From G965220205 sp965220205 (GTDB taxonomy: Bacteria; Chloroflexota; Dehalococcoidia; Lucifugimonadales; Australimonadaceae), in contig OZ244812.1 in the NCBI GenBank assembly GCA_965220205.1, positions 930,001-994,000 of the forward strand: a stretch of 64,000 nucleotides of DNA, read 5' to 3'. Of this stretch, positions 8,484 through 17,204 are shown piece after piece. Made by a program: the position numbers and the translations under genes. The number at the start of each line of letters is the position of its first letter. Position 1 is the stretch's first letter. Below the pieces are notes generated by a model. The model saw only the letters and a program-made list of their open reading frames with translations, was not told where the DNA came from and ran no database searches.

Positions 8484-8996
8484 ATGCATTGGACCGACGC
8501 CATCATCGAGAGTCTGCGCCGGCACGACGTATGGCTCGTTTCCCACGTTCCCGACGCCATCGGCTGGCAGGTGCTCAGCAAGCTCGAGACGGACGCCGAC
8601 TTCCGGGTCGTTCCGGCCTCACGCGAGGAGGAGGCAGTCGCAGTTGCCGCCGGAGCGTACGCTGGCAACCGACGGGGCGCCGTGTTCATGCAAAGCAGCG
8701 GCTTCGGGAACACCGTCAACGCCCTGGCGCAGCTGACCATAGCCCACCGCATCCCCGTACCGCTGTTCATCGGCATGCGCGGCGGCCTCGGCGAGTTCAA
8801 CGCGGTGCAGATCCCGTCCGCGCAGGCAATTCCGCCAGTGCTCGACGCGCTCAACATCCAGCACTACGCGCCGCAGCGCGAGGAGGACGTGACGCCCATC
8901 GTGGATGGCGCAATCGAGCTCTGCTACGCGGGCCGGCGCCCGGTCGCCGTCCTGCTCTACTCATCGCTCGTGGGGGCAAAGCGTGCTACGTCCTGA
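8484..8996 (+). CDS. ThDP-dependent decarboxylase, alpha subunit (sulfopyruvate/phosphonopyruvate decarboxylase type)
   Basis: 170 residues matching the pyrimidine-binding (N-terminal) half of ThDP decarboxylases. It includes the Glu of PASREEEAVAVAAGAY that activates the cofactor, followed by an FMQSSGFGN segment. This is the ComD-like alpha subunit; the PP-binding half is the next gene, which overlaps by 14 bp. Split two-subunit enzymes of this kind decarboxylate sulfopyruvate or phosphonopyruvate, or act as related 2-oxoacid decarboxylases. The exact substrate is not decidable here. There is no Shine-Dalgarno; a TATACT box 7 nt upstream suggests a leaderless message. Confidence 0.78.
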   Translation: MHWTDAIIESLRRHDVWLVSHVPDAIGWQVLSKLETDADFRVVPASREEEAVAVAAGAYAGNRRGAVFMQSSGFGNTVNALAQLTIAHRIPVPLFIGMRGGLGEFNAVQIPSAQAIPPVLDALNIQHYAPQREEDVTPIVDGAIELCYAGRRPVAVLLYSSLVGAKRATS

Positions 8997-9543
8997 CGGC
9001 ATCCGCGCCCTCCTGCGCCGAGTCAAAGACGACGAGCCAATCATCGCCAACCTCGGGTCGGCCACGTTCGATCTGTACGCAGAGCAGGACCGACCCGCCA
9101 ACCTCTACACCTGGGGAGCGATGGGATGCGTCTCGTCAATCGGGCTGGGCGTTGCGCTGGCTGCGCCCGGCCGCAGGGTGTTCGTCACCGACGGCGACGG
9201 CTCGTTGCTCATGAACCTGGGGTCGCTCGCCACCATCGCCCGGCAGGCGCCGCCCAACCTGGTGCTCATCGTGTGGGACAACCACCAATGGGCGGAGACC
9301 GGGGGGCAGCCAACGCACACCGCAACCGGGACGGACCTGGCGGGAATCGCCCGCGCCTCGGGCATACCGGAGGTCGCGGCGGTCGGCACGCTCGAGGCGT
9401 TCGAGGAGGCGCTAGACCGGTCGATCGCCGCCGACGGGCCGTGGTGCATCGTAGCCGAGATCGACGAACGCGGGCACGGGCCGAGACCCTCGGTGAACGC
9501 GGACGAGAACTTCCTGTCGTTCAGGCGCGCGCTCGCGGGCTGA
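8983..9543 (+). CDS. ThDP-dependent decarboxylase, beta subunit (ComE-like)
   Basis: About 186 residues carrying the ThDP/Mg-binding motif GDGSLLMNLGSL then NLVLIVWDN, the C-terminal half of sulfopyruvate/phosphonopyruvate-type decarboxylases. I chose the GTG at 8983, which overlaps the end of the alpha-subunit gene, because the frame upstream (from 8905) reads through it and has no family similarity. Translational coupling with the alpha subunit is expected, and the product should form a heteromer with it. The TSUP-type exporter at 46569 would be compatible with sulfonate metabolism, but that link is speculative. Confidence 0.78.
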   Translation: MLRPDGIRALLRRVKDDEPIIANLGSATFDLYAEQDRPANLYTWGAMGCVSSIGLGVALAAPGRRVFVTDGDGSLLMNLGSLATIARQAPPNLVLIVWDNHQWAETGGQPTHTATGTDLAGIARASGIPEVAAVGTLEAFEEALDRSIAADGPWCIVAEIDERGHGPRPSVNADENFLSFRRALAG

Positions 9544-9630
9544 GCGCCGTACCCCCGGGCGAGGGGAAGGACCGGGACTCGCCAATCGTTACGATTTGGT
9601 TACAGATTCCCCCTACCCGCCTCCGGGTAG

Positions 9631-9659
9631 TTGTCCACGGCGGTTGTATCTCGTACTCT
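9631..9659 (+). promoter_or_regulatory. putative promoter of the cyclophilin gene
   Basis: TTGTCC (9631-9636), a 17-bp spacer and TACTCT (9654-9659). The predicted start of transcription is about 9666, a few bases before the ATG at 9670. This argues against the longer reading frame that begins at 9631. Confidence 0.4.
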
Positions 9660-9669
9660 CTACAAAGCT

Positions 9670-10338
9670 ATGTTACGCAGGCGATCAGATGACCGGGTGC
9701 GCAGCCGCTTTGTGCCCAGAGTTCCGTGGTTCGCGGTGCTTCTGCTTACGGCGTTCCCCTTCCTGCTGGCGGCTTGCGGCGATACCGTACCTTTAGACGA
9801 AACCAGACCCATAGGAGATGCCCCCATGGCGAAGCAGTACAGCGGGCCCCCGCCCCTGACTATCGATGCGCGCCGGAACTACTCCGCGACATTCAAGACG
9901 GCGAAAGGCGATATCGTCGTTGAACTGTTCGCGGACAAGGTCCCGAACACGGTCAACAACTTCGTGTTCCTCGCACGGGACGGCTTCTACGACGACACGA
10001 CCTTCCACCGCGTGCTCGCCGGTTTCATGGCGCAGGGCGGCGACCCCACCGCGTCGGGGAGCGGCGGGCCGGGGTATCGCTTCCCCGACGAGTTCCACCA
10101 CGACCTCCGCCACGATGTGCCCGGCGTGCTTTCGATGGCCAACGCCGGACCCAACACCAACGGTAGCCAGTTCTTCCTCACTTTCGCGCCTCAACCCCAT
10201 CTCGACGGGCGGCACGCAGTGTTCGGCAAGGTCGTCGAGGGCCTCGACGTGCTGCTGAGTCTCGAGGTTCGAGACCCACAGAGGGACGCGAACAGACCGG
10301 GGGAGGCGCTGCACACCATCGTCATCGAGGAAAGTTAG
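9670..10338 (+). CDS. cyclophilin-type peptidyl-prolyl isomerase, lipoprotein
   Basis: About 222 residues. A basic N-terminus and hydrophobic stretch end in a lipobox (FLLAAC), so the protein is probably exported and lipid-anchored. The cyclophilin domain starts near FKTAKGDIVVELF and contains the active-site pattern FHRVLAGFMAQGGD, then NGSQFFLTF and LDGRHAVFGKV. It should speed prolyl cis/trans isomerisation during folding of exported proteins. The start at 9670 is favoured over 9631 because the promoter occupies 9631-9659. glnA follows after 79 bp on the same strand with its own Shine-Dalgarno. Confidence 0.88.
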   Translation: MLRRRSDDRVRSRFVPRVPWFAVLLLTAFPFLLAACGDTVPLDETRPIGDAPMAKQYSGPPPLTIDARRNYSATFKTAKGDIVVELFADKVPNTVNNFVFLARDGFYDDTTFHRVLAGFMAQGGDPTASGSGGPGYRFPDEFHHDLRHDVPGVLSMANAGPNTNGSQFFLTFAPQPHLDGRHAVFGKVVEGLDVLLSLEVRDPQRDANRPGEALHTIVIEES

Positions 10339-10417
10339 CAGGCCCGAACGCGTTTGCTCAGGGCTCCGGTCCCACCGTCAACCGGCACACAACACATGAC
10401 CTGATGGAGGAGAGAGT

Positions 10418-11848
10418 ATGGCCAACGAGAGCAAATCGGTGCGCAAGCTGATGGAGGACAACGACTGCGACCACCTGGACATCAAATTCTGTGATGTTCC
10501 CGGCACGTGGCAGCACGTTGGACTCCCCATAGAGGAGGTCAACGACGATCTCTTCGTCCGGGGCACGGGCTTCGACGGCTCGAGCATCCGCGGCTTCCAG
10601 GTGATCAACGAGTCGGACATGCTGCTGGTGCCCGACGCGGCGACGGCGGTCGTGGACCCGTTCATGGATGGCGTCGTGTCGGTGGTCGCCAACATCCGCG
10701 ACCCGTTGACCAGCCAGTCCTACTCGCGGGACCCTCGCTACGTCTCGCAGAAGGCGGAGCAGTACCTGAAGGACACAGGCATCGGCGACGTCTCGTTCTG
10801 GGGCCCCGAGCTCGAGTTCTTCATCTTCGACCACGTCCGCTTCGCGCAAGCGGCAAACTACGGTTTCTACCACATCGAGTCCGAGGAAGGGGCCTGGCGC
10901 ACGGGCGAGGAGTTCGACGTCACGGGCGAAGGACTGAACCTCGCCATGAAGCCTCGGTACAAGGAAGGCTACTTCCCCGCGCCGCCCGTGGACACCTTCT
11001 CGGACCTCCGCAGCGAATGCGTGCGCGTGATGCGGCGCTACGGCATCATCGTCGAGAAGCACCACCACGAGGTGGCAACAGCGGGCCAGGGCGAGATTGA
11101 CATGCGCTACGACGCGCTCGTCAAGATGGCGGACAACGTCATGGCGTACAAGTACGTCGTGAAGAACGTCGCCAAGCGTCATGGGAAGGTCGCCACCTTC
11201 ATGCCCAAGCCCCTGTTCCAAGACAACGGCACCGGAATGCACGTCCACCAAAGCGTTTGGATGGACGGCACGCCCCTGTTCGCCGGCGACGGCTACGCGG
11301 GGATCAGCGAACTGGGCCTGAACTACATCGGCGGCCTGTTGGCCCACGCGCCCGCGCTGATGGCGTTCCTGGCGCCGACGTCCAACTCGTACAAGCGCCT
11401 CGTGCCCGGCTTCGAAGCGCCCACGATCCTGGCGCTCTCCGCACGCAACCGCAGCGCCGCCGCCCGCATCCCCGTCTACTTCCCCGACCCCAAGGCGAAG
11501 CGCGTGGAGTTCCGGCCGCCCGATCCCACGGCCAACCCGTATCTGGCCTTCTCCGCGATGCTCATGGCGGGCCTCGACGGAATCCAGAACAAGATCGACC
11601 CGGGCGACCCGGTTGATCAGGACCTCTACAGCATGCCGCCGGAGGAGCTCGCGAAGCTCAAGCAGGTCCCCGGGAGCCTCACCGAGTCGCTCGACGCACT
11701 CGAGGCCGATTCGGACTTCCTGCTCAAGGGCGGCGTCTTCACCCCAGACCTCATCGAGGCCTACATCTCGTTCAAGCGAGACACCCAGGTGGACCAGATC
11801 CGGCTCCGCCCCCATCCCTACGAGTTCTACCTCTCCTTCGACGGGTAG
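10418..11848 (+). CDS. glnA: glutamine synthetase, type I
   Basis: 476 residues, the usual length for GSI. Makes glutamine from glutamate, ammonia and ATP in the cytoplasm. The sequence shows GTGFDGSSIRGF near the N-terminus, GPELEFF and KHHHEVA (metal and glutamate binding), and NRSAAARIP in the C-terminal barrel. Tyr404 in DLYSMPPEE corresponds to the tyrosine adenylylated by GlnE in many bacteria, so covalent regulation is possible. A GGAGGAGAG Shine-Dalgarno precedes the ATG. The gene ends just before a perfect 13-bp terminator hairpin shared with the convergent nitroreductase gene. Confidence 0.97.
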   Translation: MANESKSVRKLMEDNDCDHLDIKFCDVPGTWQHVGLPIEEVNDDLFVRGTGFDGSSIRGFQVINESDMLLVPDAATAVVDPFMDGVVSVVANIRDPLTSQSYSRDPRYVSQKAEQYLKDTGIGDVSFWGPELEFFIFDHVRFAQAANYGFYHIESEEGAWRTGEEFDVTGEGLNLAMKPRYKEGYFPAPPVDTFSDLRSECVRVMRRYGIIVEKHHHEVATAGQGEIDMRYDALVKMADNVMAYKYVVKNVAKRHGKVATFMPKPLFQDNGTGMHVHQSVWMDGTPLFAGDGYAGISELGLNYIGGLLAHAPALMAFLAPTSNSYKRLVPGFEAPTILALSARNRSAAARIPVYFPDPKAKRVEFRPPDPTANPYLAFSAMLMAGLDGIQNKIDPGDPVDQDLYSMPPEELAKLKQVPGSLTESLDALEADSDFLLKGGVFTPDLIEAYISFKRDTQVDQIRLRPHPYEFYLSFDG

Positions 11849-11892
11849 GCGCGACGGGTAAGCGCGGAAGTCGCTCTACGGCGCGACAGCAA

Positions 11893-11923
11893 AGAGGGCC
11901 CAGCCTACGTGGCTGGGCCCTCT
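11893..11923. terminator. bidirectional hairpin terminator between glnA and the nitroreductase gene
   Basis: AGAGGGCCCAGCC (11893-11905), loop TACGT, and GGCTGGGCCCTCT (11911-11923) form a perfect 13-bp stem. It is followed by a short T-containing tract (cttgtct) and lies between two convergent genes. Confidence 0.8.
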
Positions 11924-11960
11924 CTTGTCTGCGGGTCTATTATGCGAACAGCCGGAACGG

Positions 11961-12563
11961 CTAGACCCAGCGCACCATCTCGGCGGCGGGCGTCCGGCTC
12001 GACTCCGAGTCCTCGGCTGCGTAGCCGATGGAGAGCATGGTCATGATCTTCATCTCCGGTCCCGCGCCGAGCACCTCGTCGATGGCCGGTATGCGGGTGA
12101 CCCAACCCGTGTCCCAAGTCACGGCGAGCCCCTCGGCAACGCCCGCGAGGTTCACGTTCTGCACAGCCGCTGTAACGGCAGCGTAGTTCTCCTTCTCCAC
12201 GAACCAATCGTCATCAGCCAGGTGGTACACGTAGACGACCACGGGCGGGTCCATGATCTTTTCCCGGTACGGCGTGGCGCGGCGCTCGTTCCACTGGGCG
12301 ACCAACGCGTTGTACACGGTGTCGGCGACTCGCTCACGCGTCGGCGACTCCTTGGGGATGACGAAGAAACGCCAGGGCTCGTTGAGGCGGTGATTGGGGG
12401 CCCACACCGCAGCGTCGAGCATACGGTCGAGGGCGTCCCGCGGCACGGGCTTGTCCTGGAACGTCCACGACATGCGCCTCTTGTACAGCGCCTCATACAC
12501 CGAGACTGCCGTCTCGGGAATCTCAGCCTGATGCCAAACAACCTTTCCAGACGTTGAAGTCAT
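11961..12563 (-). CDS. nitroreductase family protein
   Basis: 200 residues of the FMN-binding nitroreductase/oxidoreductase fold. The N-terminal KRRMSWTFQDKPV resembles the conserved 'RRS.R.F..kpV' FMN-phosphate segment, followed by DAAVWAPNHRLNEPWRF, typical of the family. Such enzymes use NAD(P)H to reduce nitro groups, quinones or flavins. The start ATG has an AAGGAG Shine-Dalgarno. It is convergent with glnA and shares the hairpin terminator. Near the C-terminus, VTWDTGWVTRIPAIDEVLG fits the flavin-binding region. The physiological substrate is unknown. Confidence 0.88.
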   Translation of the reverse strand: MTSTSGKVVWHQAEIPETAVSVYEALYKRRMSWTFQDKPVPRDALDRMLDAAVWAPNHRLNEPWRFFVIPKESPTRERVADTVYNALVAQWNERRATPYREKIMDPPVVVYVYHLADDDWFVEKENYAAVTAAVQNVNLAGVAEGLAVTWDTGWVTRIPAIDEVLGAGPEMKIMTMLSIGYAAEDSESSRTPAAEMVRWV

Positions 12564-12741
12564 GCGTCGTTACTCCTTGCGGCCCAAAGGGAGAACCAAG
12601 CGGCTGCCGCTCGCTTCATTCGTGAATCGGGCGTGTGATTACGGGGCTACGGCATCCTATCATGAGACGCGCATCGTGACACGCATGATCACCCGCATGG
12701 CGGCACGGCCCCGGCGTCACTGGCGCTAGGAAGGACGCGGC

Positions 12742-13671
12742 ATGGACTTTGGGCTCCACATCGAGACGCAGTCCGGCGCCCGTGGACCGCGGGAGGCGTA
12801 CCTGTCCGTCCGCGAGTCGGCGGTGTGGGCGGAGCAGTCGGGCTTCCGCTACTTCTCAATGCCGGACCACCTCCAGCCGTTCCACGGTATGGGAGCCCCC
12901 GCCGCGCCGCTGCTCGAACCGTGGGTGACGCTCGGCGCGGTCGCCGAAGCCACGAGCCGGATCGAGCTGCTCACCCTGGTGACCAACGCCAGCCTGCGCC
13001 ACGCGGCGCTCCTAGCGAAGATGGCAGCGGCCCTCGACGGCGCGAGCGACGGCCGCATGGTGCTCGGGTTGGGGGCGGGCGGCTACCGGCCCGAATACGC
13101 AGCGTTCGGGCTCCCCTACCCGTCGGGACCCGAGCGCGTCGCCTTGGTCGGCGAGGTTGTCGAGGTCGTTCGCAGCCTCTGGGAACAGCCCGAGACCACC
13201 CGGAGCTGGCGGAGCCACCGGCTCGACCACGCAGCCATCGCGCCACGGCCTACGCGTGTCCCCCGCGTCCTGATTGCCGGCGCCAGCCCACCGATCCTCG
13301 ACGCGGTCGCCGTGCACGCCGATCTCTGCAACGTCGTGATGCCTTCGCCCGACGGCCTGCGCAAGCTGGCTGCCTCGATCGAGGAGCGTTGCGAGCGGGC
13401 GGGACGCCCCAGAGGAGCGGTCGAGGCAACGGCGCTGGACCGCGTCATCCTCGCGCCCACGGCCGACCGTGCGGATGAGAAATGGCTTGCGGGCGGCGCG
13501 CGGCAGCGCGACGGCTACCGCGGCATTGTCGGCGCTCCCGCTGATGCGGTCCGCTCCCTGCGCGCCTATGCCGAGGCGGGACTCGATGCGCTGATGGCGT
13601 CGTTCATCGATGACGACGACGAGTCCCACGATCTCTTCACCCGCGAGGTCATGCCGGCCTTGGCCGGGTGA
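12742..13671 (+). CDS. LLM-class (F420-dependent-like) oxidoreductase
   Basis: 309 residues of the bacterial luciferase-like TIM-barrel family. It shows FRYFSMPDHL early, then TLVTNASLRHAALLAKMAAALD and RMVLGLGAGGYRPE, the typical segments around the flavin/F420 pocket. Members use reduced F420 or FMN for redox of alcohols, aldehydes or xenobiotics. A GGAAGG Shine-Dalgarno lies upstream of the ATG. It is convergent with the amidohydrolase gene, with only 6 bp between the stops. Cofactor choice (F420 or FMN) cannot be settled from sequence reading alone. Confidence 0.87.
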   Translation: MDFGLHIETQSGARGPREAYLSVRESAVWAEQSGFRYFSMPDHLQPFHGMGAPAAPLLEPWVTLGAVAEATSRIELLTLVTNASLRHAALLAKMAAALDGASDGRMVLGLGAGGYRPEYAAFGLPYPSGPERVALVGEVVEVVRSLWEQPETTRSWRSHRLDHAAIAPRPTRVPRVLIAGASPPILDAVAVHADLCNVVMPSPDGLRKLAASIEERCERAGRPRGAVEATALDRVILAPTADRADEKWLAGGARQRDGYRGIVGAPADAVRSLRAYAEAGLDALMASFIDDDDESHDLFTREVMPALAG

Positions 13672-13677
13672 ACCCCG

Positions 13678-14508
13678 TCACGCAAAGCGGTAGAACCGTT
13701 CGGCAGCGGCGTGCAGCAGCCAATCGCGTTGGGGGTCGGTCATCGGCCCGGCGGCGGCCAGCGCCGTCTCGATGATCTGTCCGTACGTGGCGACCGCAGT
13801 GTAGTGCGGCCAGTCGCTGCCAAACATGGTCCGCTCGTAGCCGAACAGCCGCACAACAGCCTCGACGAACAGCCTGATATGGGCGACGTGCCAACGCGGT
13901 TGGGTGTCCAGGCTCACGAGCCCTGACAGCTTGACGCACACGTTGCGGCGCCCCGCGAGGTTGAGCACATAGACGCCCCACGGCTCGCGCTCGCTCTTCG
14001 CAATGAACGGCGAACCGATGTGCGCCACGGCAATCGGGAGACCCGGCAGGCGGCGGGCAAGCTCGGTCACAGACGGAATCTGCCGCGGCTCCACGAGCAG
14101 GTCCAGCGACAGCCCGCGGCGCGCTACTGCGTCGAGGCCGCGCAGTACGCGATCGCCGAGGAGCCAGTGGTTGTCCGCTTCGTCCCGCACCGGCAGGCAC
14201 ACGCCTCGCAGCTTGGCATGCGCGGCGAGGCCGTCCAAGACCGCCTCCGCATCGGGAGCAGCGACATCCACCCAAGGGATGACGGCCGCGACGTACGGCG
14301 TCGCTTCGGCGAAGGCCATGGCCCTCGTAGTAGCTTCCGCCGACGCGTAGGGCTGGACGAGCACCGCGCGCTTCACGCCATGCTCCTCGAGCAGCGGGCC
14401 GAGGTCCGCGGACGACGCTGACGGCGCGCCGTCGGTCCCCATCCCTCCGGCAGGGTCCACGAACGTGTGGTGGGCGTCGACGATCCCCAGTGGGTACGGG
14501 CTGTTCAT
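13678..14508 (-). CDS. amidohydrolase family 2 (PDC/lactonase-like) hydrolase
   Basis: 276 residues. It opens with GIVDAHHTFVDP (metal-binding His pair) and has VAHIGSPFI in the barrel and MFGSDWPHY near the C-terminus with the conserved Asp. This matches the 2-pyrone-4,6-dicarboxylate hydrolase-like branch of amidohydrolase_2. The ATG at 14508 overlaps the stop of the upstream MFS gene (TCAT on the plus strand, a 4-bp overlap), so the two are translationally coupled. The longer open frame beyond 14508 is a shadow of the transporter gene. The transporter partner suggests that the substrate, or its product, is moved across the membrane. Confidence 0.85.
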   Translation of the reverse strand: MNSPYPLGIVDAHHTFVDPAGGMGTDGAPSASSADLGPLLEEHGVKRAVLVQPYASAEATTRAMAFAEATPYVAAVIPWVDVAAPDAEAVLDGLAAHAKLRGVCLPVRDEADNHWLLGDRVLRGLDAVARRGLSLDLLVEPRQIPSVTELARRLPGLPIAVAHIGSPFIAKSEREPWGVYVLNLAGRRNVCVKLSGLVSLDTQPRWHVAHIRLFVEAVVRLFGYERTMFGSDWPHYTAVATYGQIIETALAAAGPMTDPQRDWLLHAAAERFYRFA

Positions 14509-15869
14509 GGCACCGTCTCGTCGGGCGACGGCGGGGGTTGCGAGGGGCCGTACGTGGGCGGCGTGGCCGGAGGCGGGGGTGGTGGAGACGACGACGGAGG
14601 TCCGACGGCGCCGGGACGCAGACTGCGCAACCTTGGGTTCATCAGGGCGGGTCCTAGCGCGAACGCGGCAACGACGAAGCCGCCGGCGGCCACGGCCCAG
14701 GGGACGCCGACGAACCGCGCCATCAATGCCGCCGCCGCGCCCGACAGCGGCTGGATTCCCCAGATGATCGCGTAGACCCCCAGCACCCTGCCCCGCATTT
14801 GGTCGGGGATGATGAGCTGGAGCGACCCCATTGAGGCGGTCGTGTACACCGTTTGGCTGAAGCCCAACAGGAACATCAGCACGACGGCGAGCAGATAGGA
14901 GTCGACGTACTCGGCAGTCAACGCGAAGGCGGCGACGAGCGCCCCGAACACAGCGGCGCCGCCGATCACGAGGAGGCCGCGCCGCTGAATGAGACTCCCT
15001 CCGCTCAGCGCCAAGGCGACCGTCACGATGAGGGCGCCGAGGCCGGCGGACGCGAGCAGCGCGCCTTGTCGGTCCGCGCCGACCTCGAGCACATCGGCCG
15101 CTATCGTTGGCATGAGCACGATGAACGCCCACCCGAACAGCGAGTATACGAACGCCATCAAGATCAGAAAGAAGACCATGGACTCGCCGCGGATGTAACG
15201 CAGCCCATCGGCCAGCGCCTGCAACGGGTTGCCCCTGGATTCCGTGCGTCCCGGGACGCGAATCACCGCCATCGCCCCAGCCATGCAAAACACCGCCCCG
15301 GCCGAGACGAACAGCGCAATCGCGATGCCTTCGATTTCCGTTCGTCCGATGGAAGCCACGATGACGCCGGCGATTCCCGGACTCACGACTCTGGTGGCCT
15401 GCCATACCGTTGTGTTGAGCGCTACGGCGCTCAGCATTGCCGAGCGGTCGATAAGGCGCGGGTAGTAGGCGGACCGCGCAGGGCTGTCAAAGGCCCCGAC
15501 GCCGCTGGTAACGACCGCCACGACCAGGACGTGCCACACTTGTACGGCGCCGATTTGCGTCAGGACCGCCAACGCGAGCATCGAAATGCCGACGGTGCTC
15601 TGCGTCGCGATGATGAGCTTGCGCTTGTCGAGCCGGTCGGCGAACACGCCCCCGACCACGCCGAGGACGATGGCGGGAATCGCGTTCGCGACGCCCAGTA
15701 TGCCAAGATCCTTCACGGAGCCGGTCAGCTCGTGAACCAGCAAGAACTGTACGAACGCGAATATCTGTTGCCCAAAGACGGAAGACAGAAAGCCGAGCCA
15801 GTAGGCCCGGTATTGGGGATAGCGCATGGCTGGAGGAATCCCCCATGCGTGGTCTACCCGCTGTCGCAC
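14505..15869 (-). CDS. MFS transporter
   Basis: About 454 residues with roughly 11-12 hydrophobic segments and the MFS loop motif GGVFADRLDKRKLI between TM2 and TM3. The fold resembles the DHA3/enterobactin-exporter-like MFS_3 group. The C-terminal tail is proline-rich (PPSSSPPPPPP). The start is uncertain: a GTG at 15869 keeps the usual residues before AMRYPQYRAYW, while an ATG at 15827 is the alternative. The ATGs further upstream are excluded if the TATAAT at 15939-15934 is the promoter. It forms a coupled operon with the downstream amidohydrolase gene. The substrate is unknown. Confidence 0.85.
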   Translation of the reverse strand: MRQRVDHAWGIPPAMRYPQYRAYWLGFLSSVFGQQIFAFVQFLLVHELTGSVKDLGILGVANAIPAIVLGVVGGVFADRLDKRKLIIATQSTVGISMLALAVLTQIGAVQVWHVLVVAVVTSGVGAFDSPARSAYYPRLIDRSAMLSAVALNTTVWQATRVVSPGIAGVIVASIGRTEIEGIAIALFVSAGAVFCMAGAMAVIRVPGRTESRGNPLQALADGLRYIRGESMVFFLILMAFVYSLFGWAFIVLMPTIAADVLEVGADRQGALLASAGLGALIVTVALALSGGSLIQRRGLLVIGGAAVFGALVAAFALTAEYVDSYLLAVVLMFLLGFSQTVYTTASMGSLQLIIPDQMRGRVLGVYAIIWGIQPLSGAAAALMARFVGVPWAVAAGGFVVAAFALGPALMNPRLRSLRPGAVGPPSSSPPPPPPATPPTYGPSQPPPSPDETVP

Positions 15870-15933
15870 TTCACCATCAGCACCCGATGAAGACAACTGT
15901 GTCGCTCCCTGCCGGGGGCAGCGGAATGCGCGC

Positions 15934-15939
15934 ATTATA
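15934..15939 (-). promoter_or_regulatory. -10 box for the MFS/amidohydrolase operon
   Basis: A perfect TATAAT on the minus strand, about 65 bp before the preferred GTG start at 15869. It limits how far upstream translation can begin. Confidence 0.4.
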
Positions 15940-16136
15940 CGCGCTCGCGTCCAGGCGCGCCGCACGCAGGCTCAGGCAGAGCGTTGCGCCGTCGCTAATA
16001 GCGGCTTTCGCATATCGCCAAGGGCGGCGGAGATATGTCATACAGCCGATTTGCAATCGCGGGAAACAAGCGCTATTCTGTAACTAATGCGGCGTGGAAA
16101 GCGCCGCGTCAGTCGAGGTATAGAGGAGCGAGACCG

Positions 16137-16436
16137 ATGCCCACGTTTGATGTGTTGCCGATCAGCGAAGCGCAGACCAACAGCGCCACCGGCAAGCGTG
16201 CCCAAATCATCCGCGAGTACATCGCCTACATCGAGCGAGTTCCGGTCGGCCACGCCGGGCGTCTTCAGGCAGGAGCGGGCGAGACGCTCAGTGCGGTCCG
16301 GCGCAGGCTTGGCGCAGCGTCAAAGGTGCTCGCCAAGCCCCTGGTGATTCGCCGCACGGGCGACCAGATACTGTTTTGGCCCGAAGCCCAGGACGGCCGG
16401 CGTCGGCGCGGTCGGCCTCGCACCGTCAACGTCTAG
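16137..16436 (+). CDS. small hypothetical protein with basic AT-hook-like tail
   Basis: 99 residues; no family recognised. The start ATG at 16137 has a GAGGAG Shine-Dalgarno 8 nt upstream, which supports it as a real gene rather than the longer frame. The centre is helical and charged (ATGKRAQIIREYIAYIERV, then LSAVRRRLGAASKVL). The end, DGRRRRGRPRTVNV, contains an RGRP core like an AT-hook, which suggests nucleic-acid binding. Neighbours do not reveal a role: the MFS gene is divergent and rpiB follows after 261 bp. That gap (16437-16697) shows no clear element. Confidence 0.65.
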   Translation: MPTFDVLPISEAQTNSATGKRAQIIREYIAYIERVPVGHAGRLQAGAGETLSAVRRRLGAASKVLAKPLVIRRTGDQILFWPEAQDGRRRRGRPRTVNV

Positions 16437-16697
16437 CCGCTACCCACCCGTCCCACGCTGACCACACGCGAGTTGCCCTCGTGAACGGCGGATTTCCCGC
16501 CGTTCCGGGCGGCTCGCGCGCATTTGCGGAGCAACGCTCCTTTTGCTATCGTCAAGCCAGATCGTCAGCGCGCCAGCGAAGCCCTGTTCCCTGCCCCACT
16601 GGGAGGGATTCGGCCAACCGCGGGACCGCGGGCACGCACAGGCGCCGTAGCGCGCCGTATATCGCATCGACTCTAGTGGCATGCACGGAGGGGCGTT

Positions 16698-17204
16698 GTG
16701 CGAATCGTGGTCGGAACCGACCACGCCGGCCTTGACCTGAAGCTCTTGGTCGTCGACGTCCTGAAACGCTGGGGACACGATGTCTTGGACATGGGCGCCT
16801 ACGCGCTCGATCCCGACGACGACTACCCCGACTACGCGAAGACCGTCGCCGATGCGGTTGCCTCGGGCGAAGCCGACCGCGGCCTGCTCGTGTGCGGCAG
16901 CGGCGTCGGCGCGAGCATCGCCGCCAGCAAAGTCCGGGGCGTGCGCGCCGCCATGTGTCACGACACCTACTCCGCGCACCAGGGAGTCGAGCACGACGAC
17001 ATGAACGTGCTCTGCATAGGCGCGCGGATCGTCGGGATTGAGCTGGCCAAGGAAATACTGGACGCCTTCCTGCGGGCCCGCTTCACCGAAGAGGAGCGGC
17101 ACGTCCGCCGCCTCGGAAAAGTGAACGCCATCGAAGCGGCGCAGATGCAGACGTCGCAGGCGGACTCGGCGCCTGTACATCCCATGAACGCGGAGGAGAC
17201 ATGA
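16698..17204 (+). CDS. rpiB: ribose-5-phosphate isomerase B
   Basis: 168 residues; interconverts ribose 5-phosphate and ribulose 5-phosphate. It starts with a GTG behind GGAGGGG and reads MRIVVGTDHAGLDLK, with Asp8 and His9 of the active site. Cys66 in LLVCGSGVG is the catalytic base position, and HDTYSAHQGVEHDDMNVL covers the phosphate-binding part. The C-terminal tail is slightly longer than usual. The stop overlaps the ATG of the transaldolase gene, so the two pentose-phosphate enzymes form a coupled operon. A related allose-6-phosphate isomerase activity is possible in this family. Confidence 0.93.
   Translation: MRIVVGTDHAGLDLKLLVVDVLKRWGHDVLDMGAYALDPDDDYPDYAKTVADAVASGEADRGLLVCGSGVGASIAASKVRGVRAAMCHDTYSAHQGVEHDDMNVLCIGARIVGIELAKEILDAFLRARFTEEERHVRRLGKVNAIEAAQMQTSQADSAPVHPMNAEET

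Noticed and set aside
13678..15405. 575-residue minus-strand frame as one gene
   Set aside because: Beyond 14508 it is a shadow of the MFS gene; the ATG at 14508 overlaps the MFS stop and starts the amidohydrolase.
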